Below, piece after piece: positions 8,738 to 16,986 of a stretch of DNA of 64,000 bases (position 1 is the stretch's first letter; the number at the start of each line of letters is the position of its first letter). The notes under the pieces are model-generated. The model was not told the DNA's origin, did not search any database, and worked only from the letters and a program-made list of their open reading frames with translations. Source of the stretch: Rheinheimera sp. GTDB lineage: Bacteria > Pseudomonadota > Gammaproteobacteria > Enterobacterales > Alteromonadaceae. The stretch covers positions 124,001 through 188,000 of the forward strand of contig DPJG01000032.1 of assembly GCA_003543135.1 (NCBI GenBank). Reading direction: 5' to 3'. The translations under genes were made by a program, and so were the position numbers.

Positions 8738-9559
8738 ATGTTCACATTGCCCAAATTAAGCTTAAAAAAACTGTCTGCCAGCGCTTTAGCTGTGATGCTG
8801 CTGGGCTCTTGTGCCGAGTCGCCAACAGGGCGGCCGCAGCTGATGTTGTTTGACAACAGCCAGGTCAGCAAACTTGGTATTCAGACTTTTGAAGAGTTAA
8901 AAACCAAAACTGCGATTAACAAAGATAAAAAAACCAATCAGTATGTGCAGTGTGTGGCGCAGGCTGTGCTCAAAGTGACCCCACAAAAATACCAGGCCAA
9001 CCCATGGGAAATCGTGGTGTTCGACAGTGATCAGGTGAACGCCTTTGCGCTGCCTGGCGGCAAAATTGGTGTCTACACAGGTTTATTATTGGTGGCAGAA
9101 AATCAGCATCAGCTGGCTGCTGTCATCGGCCATGAAATAGCCCACGTGATGGCCGGCCATTCTAATGAGCGTTTATCCAGTAATCAGGCAGTACAGGCCA
9201 CTTTAGGCGTGGCCGATGTGGCGCTCAGCGCCATGAACACCCGATATAAAGCCGAGCTGTCCAGTGCTTTTGGTTTAGGCGCTCAGGTTGGCATAGTGTT
9301 GCCATTTAGCCGGGTGCACGAAACAGAAGCCGATGTCATCGGCCTGGATTTGATGGCCAAAGCCGGTTTCCAACCAGAAGAGTCAGTGAAGCTGTGGCAA
9401 AATATGGCCAAACAGGGCAGTGGTGGCACACCACAAATTTTATCCAGCCACCCTGTGCCGGAAAACCGCATTAAAAAATTGCAAAAAGATATGCCTGCAG
9501 CCTTAACTGCTTATCAAAGCAGACAGGCACAAGGCAACTTGCCACGTTGTAATAAATAA
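8738..9559 (+). CDS. M48-family zinc metalloprotease, lipoprotein
   Basis: 273 aa. The N-terminal signal peptide ends in a lipobox (MLLGSCAES, Cys at about 25), so it is probably anchored in the envelope. The zinc site is HEIAH in VIGHEIAHVMAGHSNER, with the downstream third ligand in the HETEADVIGLDLM region, as in M48 peptidases such as LoiP/YcaL and BepA. Such proteins degrade or check envelope proteins. It has no TPR repeats, unlike BepA, and is not close enough to LoiP by eye to use that symbol. A GGGAGC ribosome site precedes ATG 8738. It is a monocistronic unit between two terminators. The 259 bp upstream hold no other gene. Confidence 0.88.
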   Translation: MFTLPKLSLKKLSASALAVMLLGSCAESPTGRPQLMLFDNSQVSKLGIQTFEELKTKTAINKDKKTNQYVQCVAQAVLKVTPQKYQANPWEIVVFDSDQVNAFALPGGKIGVYTGLLLVAENQHQLAAVIGHEIAHVMAGHSNERLSSNQAVQATLGVADVALSAMNTRYKAELSSAFGLGAQVGIVLPFSRVHETEADVIGLDLMAKAGFQPEESVKLWQNMAKQGSGGTPQILSSHPVPENRIKKLQKDMPAALTAYQSRQAQGNLPRCNK

Positions 9560-9583
9560 CAACAGCACAAGGCTGCAGCTGTA

Positions 9584-9621
9584 CCAATAAAAAAAACCGG
9601 CAGTGCCGGTTTTTTTATTGG
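9584..9621 (+). terminator. Bidirectional terminator between M48 protease and antiporter genes
   Basis: Inverted repeat around ACCGGC-AGT-GCCGGT flanked by A and T runs and by CCAAT/ATTGG on the outside. It serves the plus-strand protease gene and the convergent minus-strand antiporter gene. Confidence 0.88.
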
Positions 9622-9636
9622 TTTGACGCGCTTTTT

Positions 9637-10968
9637 TTAACTTGTGGCTGTTACTGCTTTGGCCTGATGTTTACTAAGCGATATCGCAATTAAAGCTGCA
9701 GCTGCCAAAATCAAACAATAATAACTTTGCGTCACCACGTCCCATGGCGACAACGAGAAGCTGGCACCCAACAACAAGGCCTGAGCGCCGTAGGGCACCA
9801 GGCCCTGACTGATACAGGAAAAAATATCCAGCAAGCTGGCGCTGCGTTTAGGGCTGATATTATTGTGTTCGGCCAGGTCTTTACTGACATCTGCAGCAAT
9901 TACAATGGCCACAGTGTTATTGGCAATACAGAGGTTGCTAATAAAAACCAGAGCTGCAATCGCCAGCTGCTGGGCTTTATTGCCTGCCAGCGCCAGTTTG
10001 CCCGCCAGTGCGGCAATATGACCGGCTATCCAGGCCAGGCCACCCTGTTGTTTGACAAACTCACCCAGCGCGCCCACAAACATCGACAACAGGAAAATCT
10101 CCTGCATATTGGCAAAACCTTTAAAAATATCCTTGCCAAGGTTGGCCAGCTGATAATCGGCAAAAAACGCGCCCTGCAAGGCCGCCAACACGATGCCAAG
10201 CAGCAGCACCAGAAATACATTCATGCCGGCAATGGCCAGGACCAGAATGGCGGCGTAAGGCAAAACGCCAGTCCAGTTAAATTCTTTGACCGTTATTGCG
10301 CTGTCAGAACTTGTCAGACTGGCAAACAGCAGCAGTGTTATCAGGGCTGCCGGCATGGCAATTTTAAAGTTTTCGCGGAATTTATCTTTCATTTCAGCAC
10401 CCTGAGTGCGGGTTGCTGCAATAGTGGTGTCGGATATAATCGACAGGTTGTCACCAAACATAGCGCCGCTTAATAAAGCGCCGGCTACCAGAGCAGGCTC
10501 TAATCCAGCTTGTTGGGATAAACCCACAGCAATAGGGGCTAAGGCGCCAATGGTGCCCATTGACGTGCCCATAGCAGTAGCCACAATAGCCGAGATCACA
10601 AATAAACCAGGCAATAACAAAGTGCCAGGTACCAGGCTTAAACCGGCATTGACCACAGCATCCACACCACCACTGGCCTGAGCGACAGCAGCAAAAGCCC
10701 CGGCCAGCAGGTAGATAATACACATGGTAATAATATTGTTATTGCCGGCACCTTTAACCAGTACATCAATGCCCTGTGCTATCGGCGCGCGGTTTAGCCA
10801 TACCGCCAGCACTAAAGCCGGAATAATGGCTACAGGCCCGGGTAACTGATAAAACGCATAAGCAACACCTTGGCTCTGCAGATACAGGCCTGTGCCTAAA
10901 AATAAAAATACAAACAACAGCAAAGGCAATAACGACAATTTTGCCTGCTGTCGGCTGGCTGCATTCAT
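9637..10968 (-). CDS. Na+/H+ antiporter, NhaC family
   Basis: About 443 aa with roughly 11-12 hydrophobic segments across its length. Inner-membrane secondary transporter of the NhaC/ion-transporter type, expected to exchange Na+ (or an organic ion) for protons. Characteristic stretches include ATAMGTSMGTIGALAPIAVGL and SGAMFGDNLSIISDTTIAA, the conserved GDN..SDT motif of the family. The ATG at 10968 (MNAASRQQ) is preferred because GGAGA lies 5 nt upstream; an in-frame ATG at 10983 would add 5 residues but has no clear ribosome site. It is convergent with the M48 gene. Some NhaC members transport amino acids rather than Na+, so the substrate is open. Confidence 0.85.
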   Translation of the reverse strand: MNAASRQQAKLSLLPLLLFVFLFLGTGLYLQSQGVAYAFYQLPGPVAIIPALVLAVWLNRAPIAQGIDVLVKGAGNNNIITMCIIYLLAGAFAAVAQASGGVDAVVNAGLSLVPGTLLLPGLFVISAIVATAMGTSMGTIGALAPIAVGLSQQAGLEPALVAGALLSGAMFGDNLSIISDTTIAATRTQGAEMKDKFRENFKIAMPAALITLLLFASLTSSDSAITVKEFNWTGVLPYAAILVLAIAGMNVFLVLLLGIVLAALQGAFFADYQLANLGKDIFKGFANMQEIFLLSMFVGALGEFVKQQGGLAWIAGHIAALAGKLALAGNKAQQLAIAALVFISNLCIANNTVAIVIAADVSKDLAEHNNISPKRSASLLDIFSCISQGLVPYGAQALLLGASFSLSPWDVVTQSYYCLILAAAALIAISLSKHQAKAVTATS

Positions 10969-11249
10969 GAAGGTCTCCATCAAAATCTGGTATGCGCCTT
11001 ATAATCGCTAAAACAGCTATTATCCGAAGCGCATATAACGCCGCGGAATATAAAGACGTCCAGAAGGCCTGTCAAATAACTTTATGTTATGCCTTAAAGC
11101 ATCTTTTATTCAGTAAACTCTGAATAATTACATTTTTATGGTTGAATTTACCCAATAAAACGCCATATCCATGGTCTGTCAGCTGTGTGAGCTGCAGCTA
11201 TGTCCGAGCCTAACCGCTTTAATCGGTCAAACCAGAGTGCGGAGTTTTT

Positions 11250-12404
11250 ATGTTTAATTTTTCTTATCAGAACCCAACCCGTATTGTGTTCGGCGAAGGT
11301 CAAATCAGCCAGTTAGCCAATTTAGTGCCCAAAGGCAGCAAAATCTTGCTGACCTACGGTGGGGGTTCAATTAAACACAATGGCGTGTATCAGCAAGTGA
11401 TGCAAGCATTAGATGGTTTTGAAGTTGTTGAATTTTCAGGCATTGAACCTAATCCGTCTTTTGAAACTTTATTAAAGGCTGTGGATATCGTTAAAACTCA
11501 GGGCATCAATTACTTATTGCCTGTGGGTGGCGGCAGTGTGATTGACGGCACTAAGTTTATTGCCGCCGCAGCGCTTTATCAGGGCGACCCATGGGATATT
11601 CTCGCCAAACGGGCGCCAATCAGTGCAGCTTTGCCGCTTGGCTGTGTACTCACTTTACCGGCAACAGGTACCGAGAGTAACGGTAACTCCGTGGTCACCC
11701 GCTACAGCACTCAGCAGAAATTGTCTTTTGCCAGTCCCCTGGTGTATCCGCAGTTTGCGGTGCTGGATCCGACCGTCACTTACAGCCTGCCGCCAAAACA
11801 AGTGGCTAATGGTGTGGTGGATGCTTTTGTGCATGTGATGGAACAGTATATGACCTATCCGGTCAATGCTGCTGTGCAGGACAGATTTGCCGAAGGTTTG
11901 TTGCTGACGCTACTGGAGCAGGGGCCTTTGGCGCTAAAAGATCCGCACAATTACGACGTGCGCGCCAATGTAATGTGGGCTGCCACCATGGCACTCAATG
12001 GCCTGATAGGCCAGGGTGTGCCCCAAGACTGGGCCACCCATATGATTGGCCATGAGCTAACTGCTTTATATGGCCTGGATCACGCTCAGACCCTGGCCAT
12101 TGTGTTGCCTGCTTTGTTACAGCAGCAGCGTAGTCAAAAACGCGAAAAGCTGATCCAGTACGGCAAAAGGGTATTTAACCTGCAGCACACAGACGAAGAG
12201 CGCCTGATTGACGAGACCATTGCCCATACCAGAGCTTTTTTTGAGCAAATGGGCGTGCCTACCCGTCTGGCCGACTATGGTGTTACCAGCGAAGCGGTAG
12301 ATGCAGTGCTGGCCAAACTTGAGCATCACAAAATGCTGAAGCTGGGTGAACATGGTGATATTACCCTTGAGGTGTCCCGCAAAATTTTAACTGCAGCACT
12401 GTAA
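11250..12404 (+). CDS. yqhD: NADPH-dependent iron/zinc alcohol dehydrogenase, YqhD type
   Basis: 384 aa, family length about 387. It reduces short-chain and toxic aldehydes with NADPH in the cytoplasm. The nucleotide-binding region contains TYGGGSIK and GGGSVIDGTKF. The metal-binding half has NGVVDAFVHVMEQY, DWATHMIGHELTAL and GLDHAQTLAIVLPAL, which closely match E. coli YqhD as I remember it, including the Asp and the His ligands. It stands alone: there is no adjacent AraC-type regulator (YqhC in E. coli), and the 281 bp upstream hold no evident operator. A terminator follows. An acetaldehyde or butanol-type dehydrogenase of the same superfamily is the alternative. Confidence 0.9.
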   Translation: MFNFSYQNPTRIVFGEGQISQLANLVPKGSKILLTYGGGSIKHNGVYQQVMQALDGFEVVEFSGIEPNPSFETLLKAVDIVKTQGINYLLPVGGGSVIDGTKFIAAAALYQGDPWDILAKRAPISAALPLGCVLTLPATGTESNGNSVVTRYSTQQKLSFASPLVYPQFAVLDPTVTYSLPPKQVANGVVDAFVHVMEQYMTYPVNAAVQDRFAEGLLLTLLEQGPLALKDPHNYDVRANVMWAATMALNGLIGQGVPQDWATHMIGHELTALYGLDHAQTLAIVLPALLQQQRSQKREKLIQYGKRVFNLQHTDEERLIDETIAHTRAFFEQMGVPTRLADYGVTSEAVDAVLAKLEHHKMLKLGEHGDITLEVSRKILTAAL

Positions 12405-12460
12405 TTCAACTGCCGAATCTGGTGTTTGGCTGCCAAGGCAGTCAGCACCATTCAAGTACC

Positions 12461-12484
12461 AAGGGCAGCACAGCTGCCCTTTTT
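12461..12484 (+). terminator. Rho-independent terminator of yqhD
   Basis: Stem AAGGGCAGC / GCTGCCCTT with a 3-nt ACA loop, followed by a T run (TTTTTGTTTTT). Confidence 0.88.
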
Positions 12485-12532
12485 GTTTTTGCGGTTTTTC
12501 AAAACCTTTTCTTTCGCTGATCCGACCGGCTG

Positions 12533-12572
12533 CACCTTAGTGCATTAGTGCATTAGTTCATTAGTGCATTTT
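12533..12572 (+). repeat. Short tandem octamer repeat (TGCATTAG-like)
   Basis: Five adjacent 8-bp units: TGCACCTT-AG (degenerate), TGCATTAG, TGCATTAG, TTCATTAG, TGCATTTT. The array lies about 75 bp before the nucleotidyltransferase start. It may be slippage-derived or a set of protein-binding half-sites. Confidence 0.6.
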
Positions 12573-12647
12573 GCTTTTTGGCTGGTCAGGTGGGGAGTTC
12601 AGACGTTATGATAACGCCCTTGTTTCAGAAGGCCGGACATCCTGTTA

Positions 12648-13556
12648 ATGACTTTAGCTGCAGTGCCCTGTTTAGTTGTGCTTGCCGCCGGTATGGGCAG
12701 TCGATTTGGTGGTGATAAACAACTGGCGCAGCTTGGCAGCACAGGCCGCACTTTGTTGCATTTTAGTGTGATGGACGCTTACAACGCCGGTGTACGGCAG
12801 TTAATACTGGTGATCCGCGCTGAGCTGACTTCAGCCTTAGAGCATCAGGTGCTACCGCATTTTCCGGCTGATTTAACAGTACAGCTGGTACTGCAACAAG
12901 GCGATGATCTGCCGGCCGGTGTGCTGGTGCAACCAAGGGACAAACCCTGGGGCACAGCCCATGCGCTTTGGTGTGCCCGTGATGCGGTGCAAAATTCGCC
13001 GATGATAGTGATCAACGCTGATGATTATTATGGCAGTGATGCCATGCGGCTGTTGGTGCAACATTTTATGGCTGAAAAACCGGTATCTGCCTGCTCATCT
13101 GAGGCTGAACTTAATGGCGAATGGGCTATGGTGGCCTTTGAATTGTCACAGACTTTGTCAGCGCATGGTGGCGTGAACAGAGGACTTTGTGTGGTACAGC
13201 AGCATTATCTGCAGTCTGTCACTGAATGTTGTGATATCAGGCAACAAGGGGCGCAGCTTTATGGCCAGAGTGGCAGCGGTCAATTGCTGCAGCTGGATCC
13301 TGCTCAGGCGGTCTCGATGAATATCTGGGGTTTTAGCGCCGCCATCATGCCAAAACTGGCGCAGGCGCTGACTGAGTTTTTTCAGCAGATGCCGCAGCCA
13401 AAAGCCGAATGTTATTTGCCATCAGTGGTGAACAGTGCTTTGCAACAAGGGCAACTTTTAAAAGTCTATTTGTCGCACCAGCGTTGGTTTGGTGTTACTT
13501 ATCCTGCTGATTTAGCGGAAATTGTGGATCATTTTCAAACAAAAAATACGGCATGA
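12648..13556 (+). CDS. Sugar-phosphate nucleotidyltransferase (NTP_transferase family)
   Basis: 302 aa. GT-A-like fold; the NTP-binding signature is LAAGMGSRFGGDKQL at residues 12-26 (R19, K24), followed by GTAHALWCARD and the metal-binding VINADDYYG. Such enzymes join a sugar-1-phosphate to UTP, dTTP, GTP or CTP. It is 21 bp ahead of a gene for an N-acetylhexosamine-kinase-like protein, which suggests the pair makes a nucleotide sugar from a free sugar by 1-phosphorylation then nucleotidylation. It is longer than MurU (about 223 aa) and does not look like RmlA, GlmU or GalU in its motifs, so the sugar and nucleotide are not assigned. Confidence 0.82.
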   Translation: MTLAAVPCLVVLAAGMGSRFGGDKQLAQLGSTGRTLLHFSVMDAYNAGVRQLILVIRAELTSALEHQVLPHFPADLTVQLVLQQGDDLPAGVLVQPRDKPWGTAHALWCARDAVQNSPMIVINADDYYGSDAMRLLVQHFMAEKPVSACSSEAELNGEWAMVAFELSQTLSAHGGVNRGLCVVQQHYLQSVTECCDIRQQGAQLYGQSGSGQLLQLDPAQAVSMNIWGFSAAIMPKLAQALTEFFQQMPQPKAECYLPSVVNSALQQGQLLKVYLSHQRWFGVTYPADLAEIVDHFQTKNTA

Positions 13557-13577
13557 TGCCGCTGTGGAACTTATTGC

Positions 13578-14693
13578 ATGACATCCAGTGTTGTAACACA
13601 AACAAAAGCCGGGGCTCAGCCTGCTGTAAAGTCACATCCGCTGGTCACGGCTGAGGTGCTGCAAGCTTACCAATTGTCGGCACAAACTGACATTCTGCCT
13701 TTTGGCAATGGCCATATTAATCAGACTTTTTTACTAAAAGATGGCGATAAGCGACTGATATTACAAAAAATTAATACCGCTATTTTCCCATCAGCCCAGG
13801 ATTTGGTGCAAAACGCGCTGAAGATTGAACAGCATTTGCTGGCGAAAAAACAGCAGGGTTTATATGGGCTTGAAGTACTGCGGCAGCAGGCCAAGGCTGA
13901 TGGCAGTTATCTTGCTGGCACAACACAGGATTTACGGGCTCTGCAGTTTATTGACAATGGCAGCAGCATCGAAGTGGTTGAAAATCCGGCGCAGGCTTAT
14001 GCCGCAGCCCTGACTTTTGGTCAGTTTGCCGCTGCGCTTGCCGATTTTGATGCGTCGCAGCTGGTCACAGTGCTGCCTGATTTTCATCATCTTGGCATGC
14101 GCTTTATGCAGCTGAAACAAGCGATCAGCGCAGATGCTTCAGGACGGTTAAGTCAGTGTCAGCAACTGGTGGATTATTGTCTGGCGCAACAAGCTCTGGT
14201 GGCTGAACTTGAACAAGTTTGTGCTGCTTTGCCGCTGCGGGTCTGCCATAACGACACCAAAATCAACAATATGCTGTATTCGGCGCAGTTGCAGCGTGGC
14301 ATTGCCGCTATAGATCTGGACACTTGTATGCCGGGTTACTGGTTATTTGATTTTGGCGATATGGTGCGTACCTGCTGCTCACCTGAGCCGGAAGATTCAT
14401 TAGATACCGAAGCGGTCAGAGTGCGGCCTGAGATTTTTAAGGCTTTGGCTGAAGGTTATCTCAAAGGTTTGGCCGGCGTGATCAGCAAAGCAGAAAAACA
14501 AAGTTTATTACTGGGTGCCAAAGTGATGTGTCTGATGATTGGCATCCGCTTTTTAGCCGACCATCTGAATGGCGATCGTTATTTTGCCATCAAAAGGCCA
14601 AACCATAATTTACAAAGGGCGCAAAACCAAATCCGTTTATATCAGGATTTATTAAAGCAAGAACCCACACTGGCCGCCTGTTTCAGCGAATAG
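13578..14693 (+). CDS. Phosphotransferase of the APH fold, N-acetylhexosamine 1-kinase-like
   Basis: 371 aa. Features shared with NahK-type anomeric kinases: an N-terminal loop FGNGHINQTFLL, an ATP-contacting LILQKINTAIFPSAQDLVQN, a catalytic loop VCHNDTKINNML (H224-N225-D226) and a metal-binding IDLDTCMPGYWLFDFGD. Members phosphorylate GlcNAc or GalNAc at C1. Together with the nucleotidyltransferase immediately upstream it could salvage amino sugars, by analogy with AmgK/MurU in peptidoglycan recycling. The sequence resembles NahK more than AmgK. Homoserine or choline kinases share the fold and are the main alternatives. dapB follows after 76 bp. Confidence 0.75.
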   Translation: MTSSVVTQTKAGAQPAVKSHPLVTAEVLQAYQLSAQTDILPFGNGHINQTFLLKDGDKRLILQKINTAIFPSAQDLVQNALKIEQHLLAKKQQGLYGLEVLRQQAKADGSYLAGTTQDLRALQFIDNGSSIEVVENPAQAYAAALTFGQFAAALADFDASQLVTVLPDFHHLGMRFMQLKQAISADASGRLSQCQQLVDYCLAQQALVAELEQVCAALPLRVCHNDTKINNMLYSAQLQRGIAAIDLDTCMPGYWLFDFGDMVRTCCSPEPEDSLDTEAVRVRPEIFKALAEGYLKGLAGVISKAEKQSLLLGAKVMCLMIGIRFLADHLNGDRYFAIKRPNHNLQRAQNQIRLYQDLLKQEPTLAACFSE

Positions 14694-14769
14694 CAGCCGG
14701 TTTTTAATGATTCAGCGGTGATGCTGGCTGCAACAGAAATGACAGTCGGCGCAATAGATAGGTAAGTTC

Positions 14770-15579
14770 ATGACAAAAATAGGTATTTTTGGCGCTAATG
14801 GCCGGATGGGACGTGCTCTGGTGACAGTGGCTGCTGAGCAAAAACTCAACCTGACTCAGGCCACGGTGCGCCAGGGGTCAGCGCTGCTTGGGGTGGACGC
14901 CGGTGAGTTGGCAGGTTGCGGCAAACAGGGGTTGTTGCTGAGTGAAACCTGTTTAAATTCGGTGCAACAAGCCGATGTCTGGGTCGACTTTACCATGCCC
15001 GAAGCCATGCTGGCGCAGCTTGAATTGGCAGTGCAGGCAAAAAAAGCCATGGTGATTGGCGTGACTGGTTTGTCGGATGAACAATACGCCAGGGTCAAAG
15101 CCGCCAGTGCGGTCATTCCGGTGGTGTGGGCACCTAATATGAGTGTTGGCGTCAACCTGCTGCTGCATCTGGTGCAAACCGCCGCCAAAGTAATGGGGCA
15201 AAGCGCTGATATTGAAATTATTGAAGCGCATCATCGCTTTAAAAAAGATGCCCCCAGTGGCACCGCATTGGCCATAGGGAATAGCATTGCCAAAGCCATA
15301 GGTCGCGATTTAAGCCAGTGTGCTGTGTATGGCCGTGAAGGCATTACTGGCGAGCGCGATCAGCAAACTATTGGTTTTGCCACAGTTCGCGGTGGGGACA
15401 TTATTGGCGATCACACTGCGCTTTTTGCCGACCTGGGCGAAAGACTGGAAATTACCCATAAAGCATCCAGTCGCAGCACTTTTGCTCAAGGCGCGTTAAG
15501 GGCAGCGCTTTGGTTGCAAAATAAACGGCCTGGACTTTATTCTATGCAGCAAGTGCTGGGTTTAGCAGACTTAGCTTAG
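14770..15579 (+). CDS. dapB: 4-hydroxy-tetrahydrodipicolinate reductase DapB
   Basis: 269 aa. NAD(P)H-dependent step of the diaminopimelate/lysine pathway, feeding peptidoglycan. The Rossmann start is IGIFGANGRMGRALV. The substrate loop EAHHRFKKDAPSGTALAIG holds the catalytic His pair and Lys. The C-terminal half has FATVRGGDIIGDHTALF, typical of the family. Start ATG 14770 follows TAGGTAAG. It precedes carAB, an order seen in other gammaproteobacteria such as Shewanella and Pseudomonas. The spacer after dapB contains a candidate carAB promoter. Confidence 0.96.
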   Translation: MTKIGIFGANGRMGRALVTVAAEQKLNLTQATVRQGSALLGVDAGELAGCGKQGLLLSETCLNSVQQADVWVDFTMPEAMLAQLELAVQAKKAMVIGVTGLSDEQYARVKAASAVIPVVWAPNMSVGVNLLLHLVQTAAKVMGQSADIEIIEAHHRFKKDAPSGTALAIGNSIAKAIGRDLSQCAVYGREGITGERDQQTIGFATVRGGDIIGDHTALFADLGERLEITHKASSRSTFAQGALRAALWLQNKRPGLYSMQQVLGLADLA

Positions 15580-15644
15580 GTTTTTGAGCAATTCTTCGCA
15601 AAATTGCTGCAAAACCGTTATTTTTATAATTTTTCAAAAAAGGA

Positions 15645-15674
15645 TTAGACCAAATCCAGCAAATAGCCTAAAAT
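15645..15674 (+). promoter_or_regulatory. Candidate sigma-70 promoter of carAB
   Basis: TTAGAC at 15645-15650, 18-bp spacer, TAAAAT at 15669-15674. It would give a leader of about 160 nt before carA. Assigned by eye only. Confidence 0.4.
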
Positions 15675-15716
15675 ACTGCGGTTTGCCTGAAGGGTCTGTT
15701 AGCCACTGTTGATTGG

Positions 15717-15731
15717 TGAATACATGCATCA
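15717..15731 (+). promoter_or_regulatory. Possible ArgR box upstream of carA
   Basis: TGAATACATGCATCA resembles an ARG half-box palindrome (TGAAT...ATTCA type). carAB is repressed by arginine through ArgR in enterobacteria, and this site lies just downstream of the candidate promoter. A good second box at the usual spacing is not evident. Confidence 0.3.
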
Positions 15732-15841
15732 ATAAGCAGAATGCAACAGCCAAAGCGCAATAAAGAGTACACAATTTTGGGTCAGAACGGGTTGTAAAAC
15801 ATTGTCAGTTTTCGCCCGTTTTTTGCTGTTTGGAGGTTACC

Positions 15842-16966
15842 TTGACTAAGTCCGCCCTGCTCGTACTGGAAGACGGCACCGTATTTCGCGGTACAGCCAT
15901 TGGCGCTGAAGGTGTTTCTGTTGGTGAAGTAGTGTTTAACACTTCGATGACAGGATATCAGGAAATTTTGACCGATCCTTCGTATGCTGAGCAAATGGTC
16001 ACGCTGACCTATCCCCACATTGGTAATACCGGCACCAATGATGAAGATGAAGAATCCGGTAAAGTTTGGGCCAAGGGCCTGATTATTCGTGACCTTCCTC
16101 TTCTTGCCAGCAATTTCCGCAATCAACGTTCTCTTAGTCAATATCTTCAAGACCACAACATTCTCGGCATCGCCGACATCGATACCCGTAAGTTAACCCG
16201 CATCCTACGTGAAAAAGGCGCTCAGAACGGCTGTTTAATGGCAGGCGATATCGACGAAGCCAAAGCTTTAGAGCTGGCGCGCAGTTTCCCAGGCCTGTCG
16301 GGCATGGACTTAGCCAAAGAAGTGACAGTGAAAGAAGCTTACCAGTGGACTGAAGGCAGCTGGAAATTAGGCGAAGGTCATCAGGCAGCAAAAGAGTCTA
16401 AGTTTCACGTTGTTGCTTACGATTTTGGTGTGAAACGCAATATTTTACGTATGTTGGCAGACCGCGGCTGTAAATTAACTGTAGTTCCGGCCAAAACCAC
16501 AGCGGCCGAAGTGCTGGCGATGAACCCGGATGGCATCTTTTTATCCAACGGCCCTGGCGACCCGGCACCTTGTGACTATGCCATCAAAGCGATCGAAGAA
16601 TTCCTGAAGACCGACATTCCGGTGTTTGGTATTTGTTTAGGTCACCAGTTATTAGCGCTGGCGAGCGGTGCCAAAACCTTAAAGATGAAATTTGGTCACC
16701 ACGGTGGTAACCACCCGGTGCAGAATCTGGACAGCAAAAAGGTGCTTATCACGGCGCAAAACCACGGTTTTGCTGTTGATGAAGCCACTTTGCCAGCCAA
16801 TCTGCGCGCCACCCATAAATCGTTGTTTGATGGTTCACTGCAGGGCATTCACCGCACTGACAAACCGGCGTTCAGCTTCCAGGGTCACCCTGAAGCCAGC
16901 CCGGGGCCGCATGAAGCCTCTGAACTGTTCGACCACTTTATTGATTTAATGACCCAAGCCAAATAA
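15842..16966 (+). CDS. carA: Carbamoyl-phosphate synthase small subunit (glutaminase)
   Basis: About 374 aa from a TTG start. It hydrolyses glutamine and channels ammonia to CarB for carbamoyl phosphate, shared by arginine and pyrimidine synthesis. The N-terminal domain has [11 protein letters not shown] and [17 protein letters not shown]. The C-terminal class I amidotransferase has C265 in VFGICLGHQ and the His/Glu pair in GHPEAS near the end. The TTG at 15842 is chosen because GGAGG lies 5 nt upstream at 15832-15836 and the protein then opens [12 protein letters not shown]; the frame extends only to another TTG at 15830 that overlaps this ribosome site. carB follows after 20 bp. Confidence 0.96.
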   Translation: MTKSALLVLEDGTVFRGTAIGAEGVSVGEVVFNTSMTGYQEILTDPSYAEQMVTLTYPHIGNTGTNDEDEESGKVWAKGLIIRDLPLLASNFRNQRSLSQYLQDHNILGIADIDTRKLTRILREKGAQNGCLMAGDIDEAKALELARSFPGLSGMDLAKEVTVKEAYQWTEGSWKLGEGHQAAKESKFHVVAYDFGVKRNILRMLADRGCKLTVVPAKTTAAEVLAMNPDGIFLSNGPGDPAPCDYAIKAIEEFLKTDIPVFGICLGHQLLALASGAKTLKMKFGHHGGNHPVQNLDSKKVLITAQNHGFAVDEATLPANLRATHKSLFDGSLQGIHRTDKPAFSFQGHPEASPGPHEASELFDHFIDLMTQAK

Positions 16967-16986
16967 GCCAGGAAAAGAGACGAGAC

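Noticed and set aside
9727..10473. A 248-codon plus-strand ORF
   Set aside because: Lies antisense within the NhaC antiporter gene; its translation is His/Gln/Arg-rich with no domain and no ribosome site, while the minus strand gives a textbook membrane transporter.
12533..12572. Octamer array as a CRISPR
   Set aside because: Units are 8 bp and directly adjacent with no spacers, and there are no cas genes in the window.
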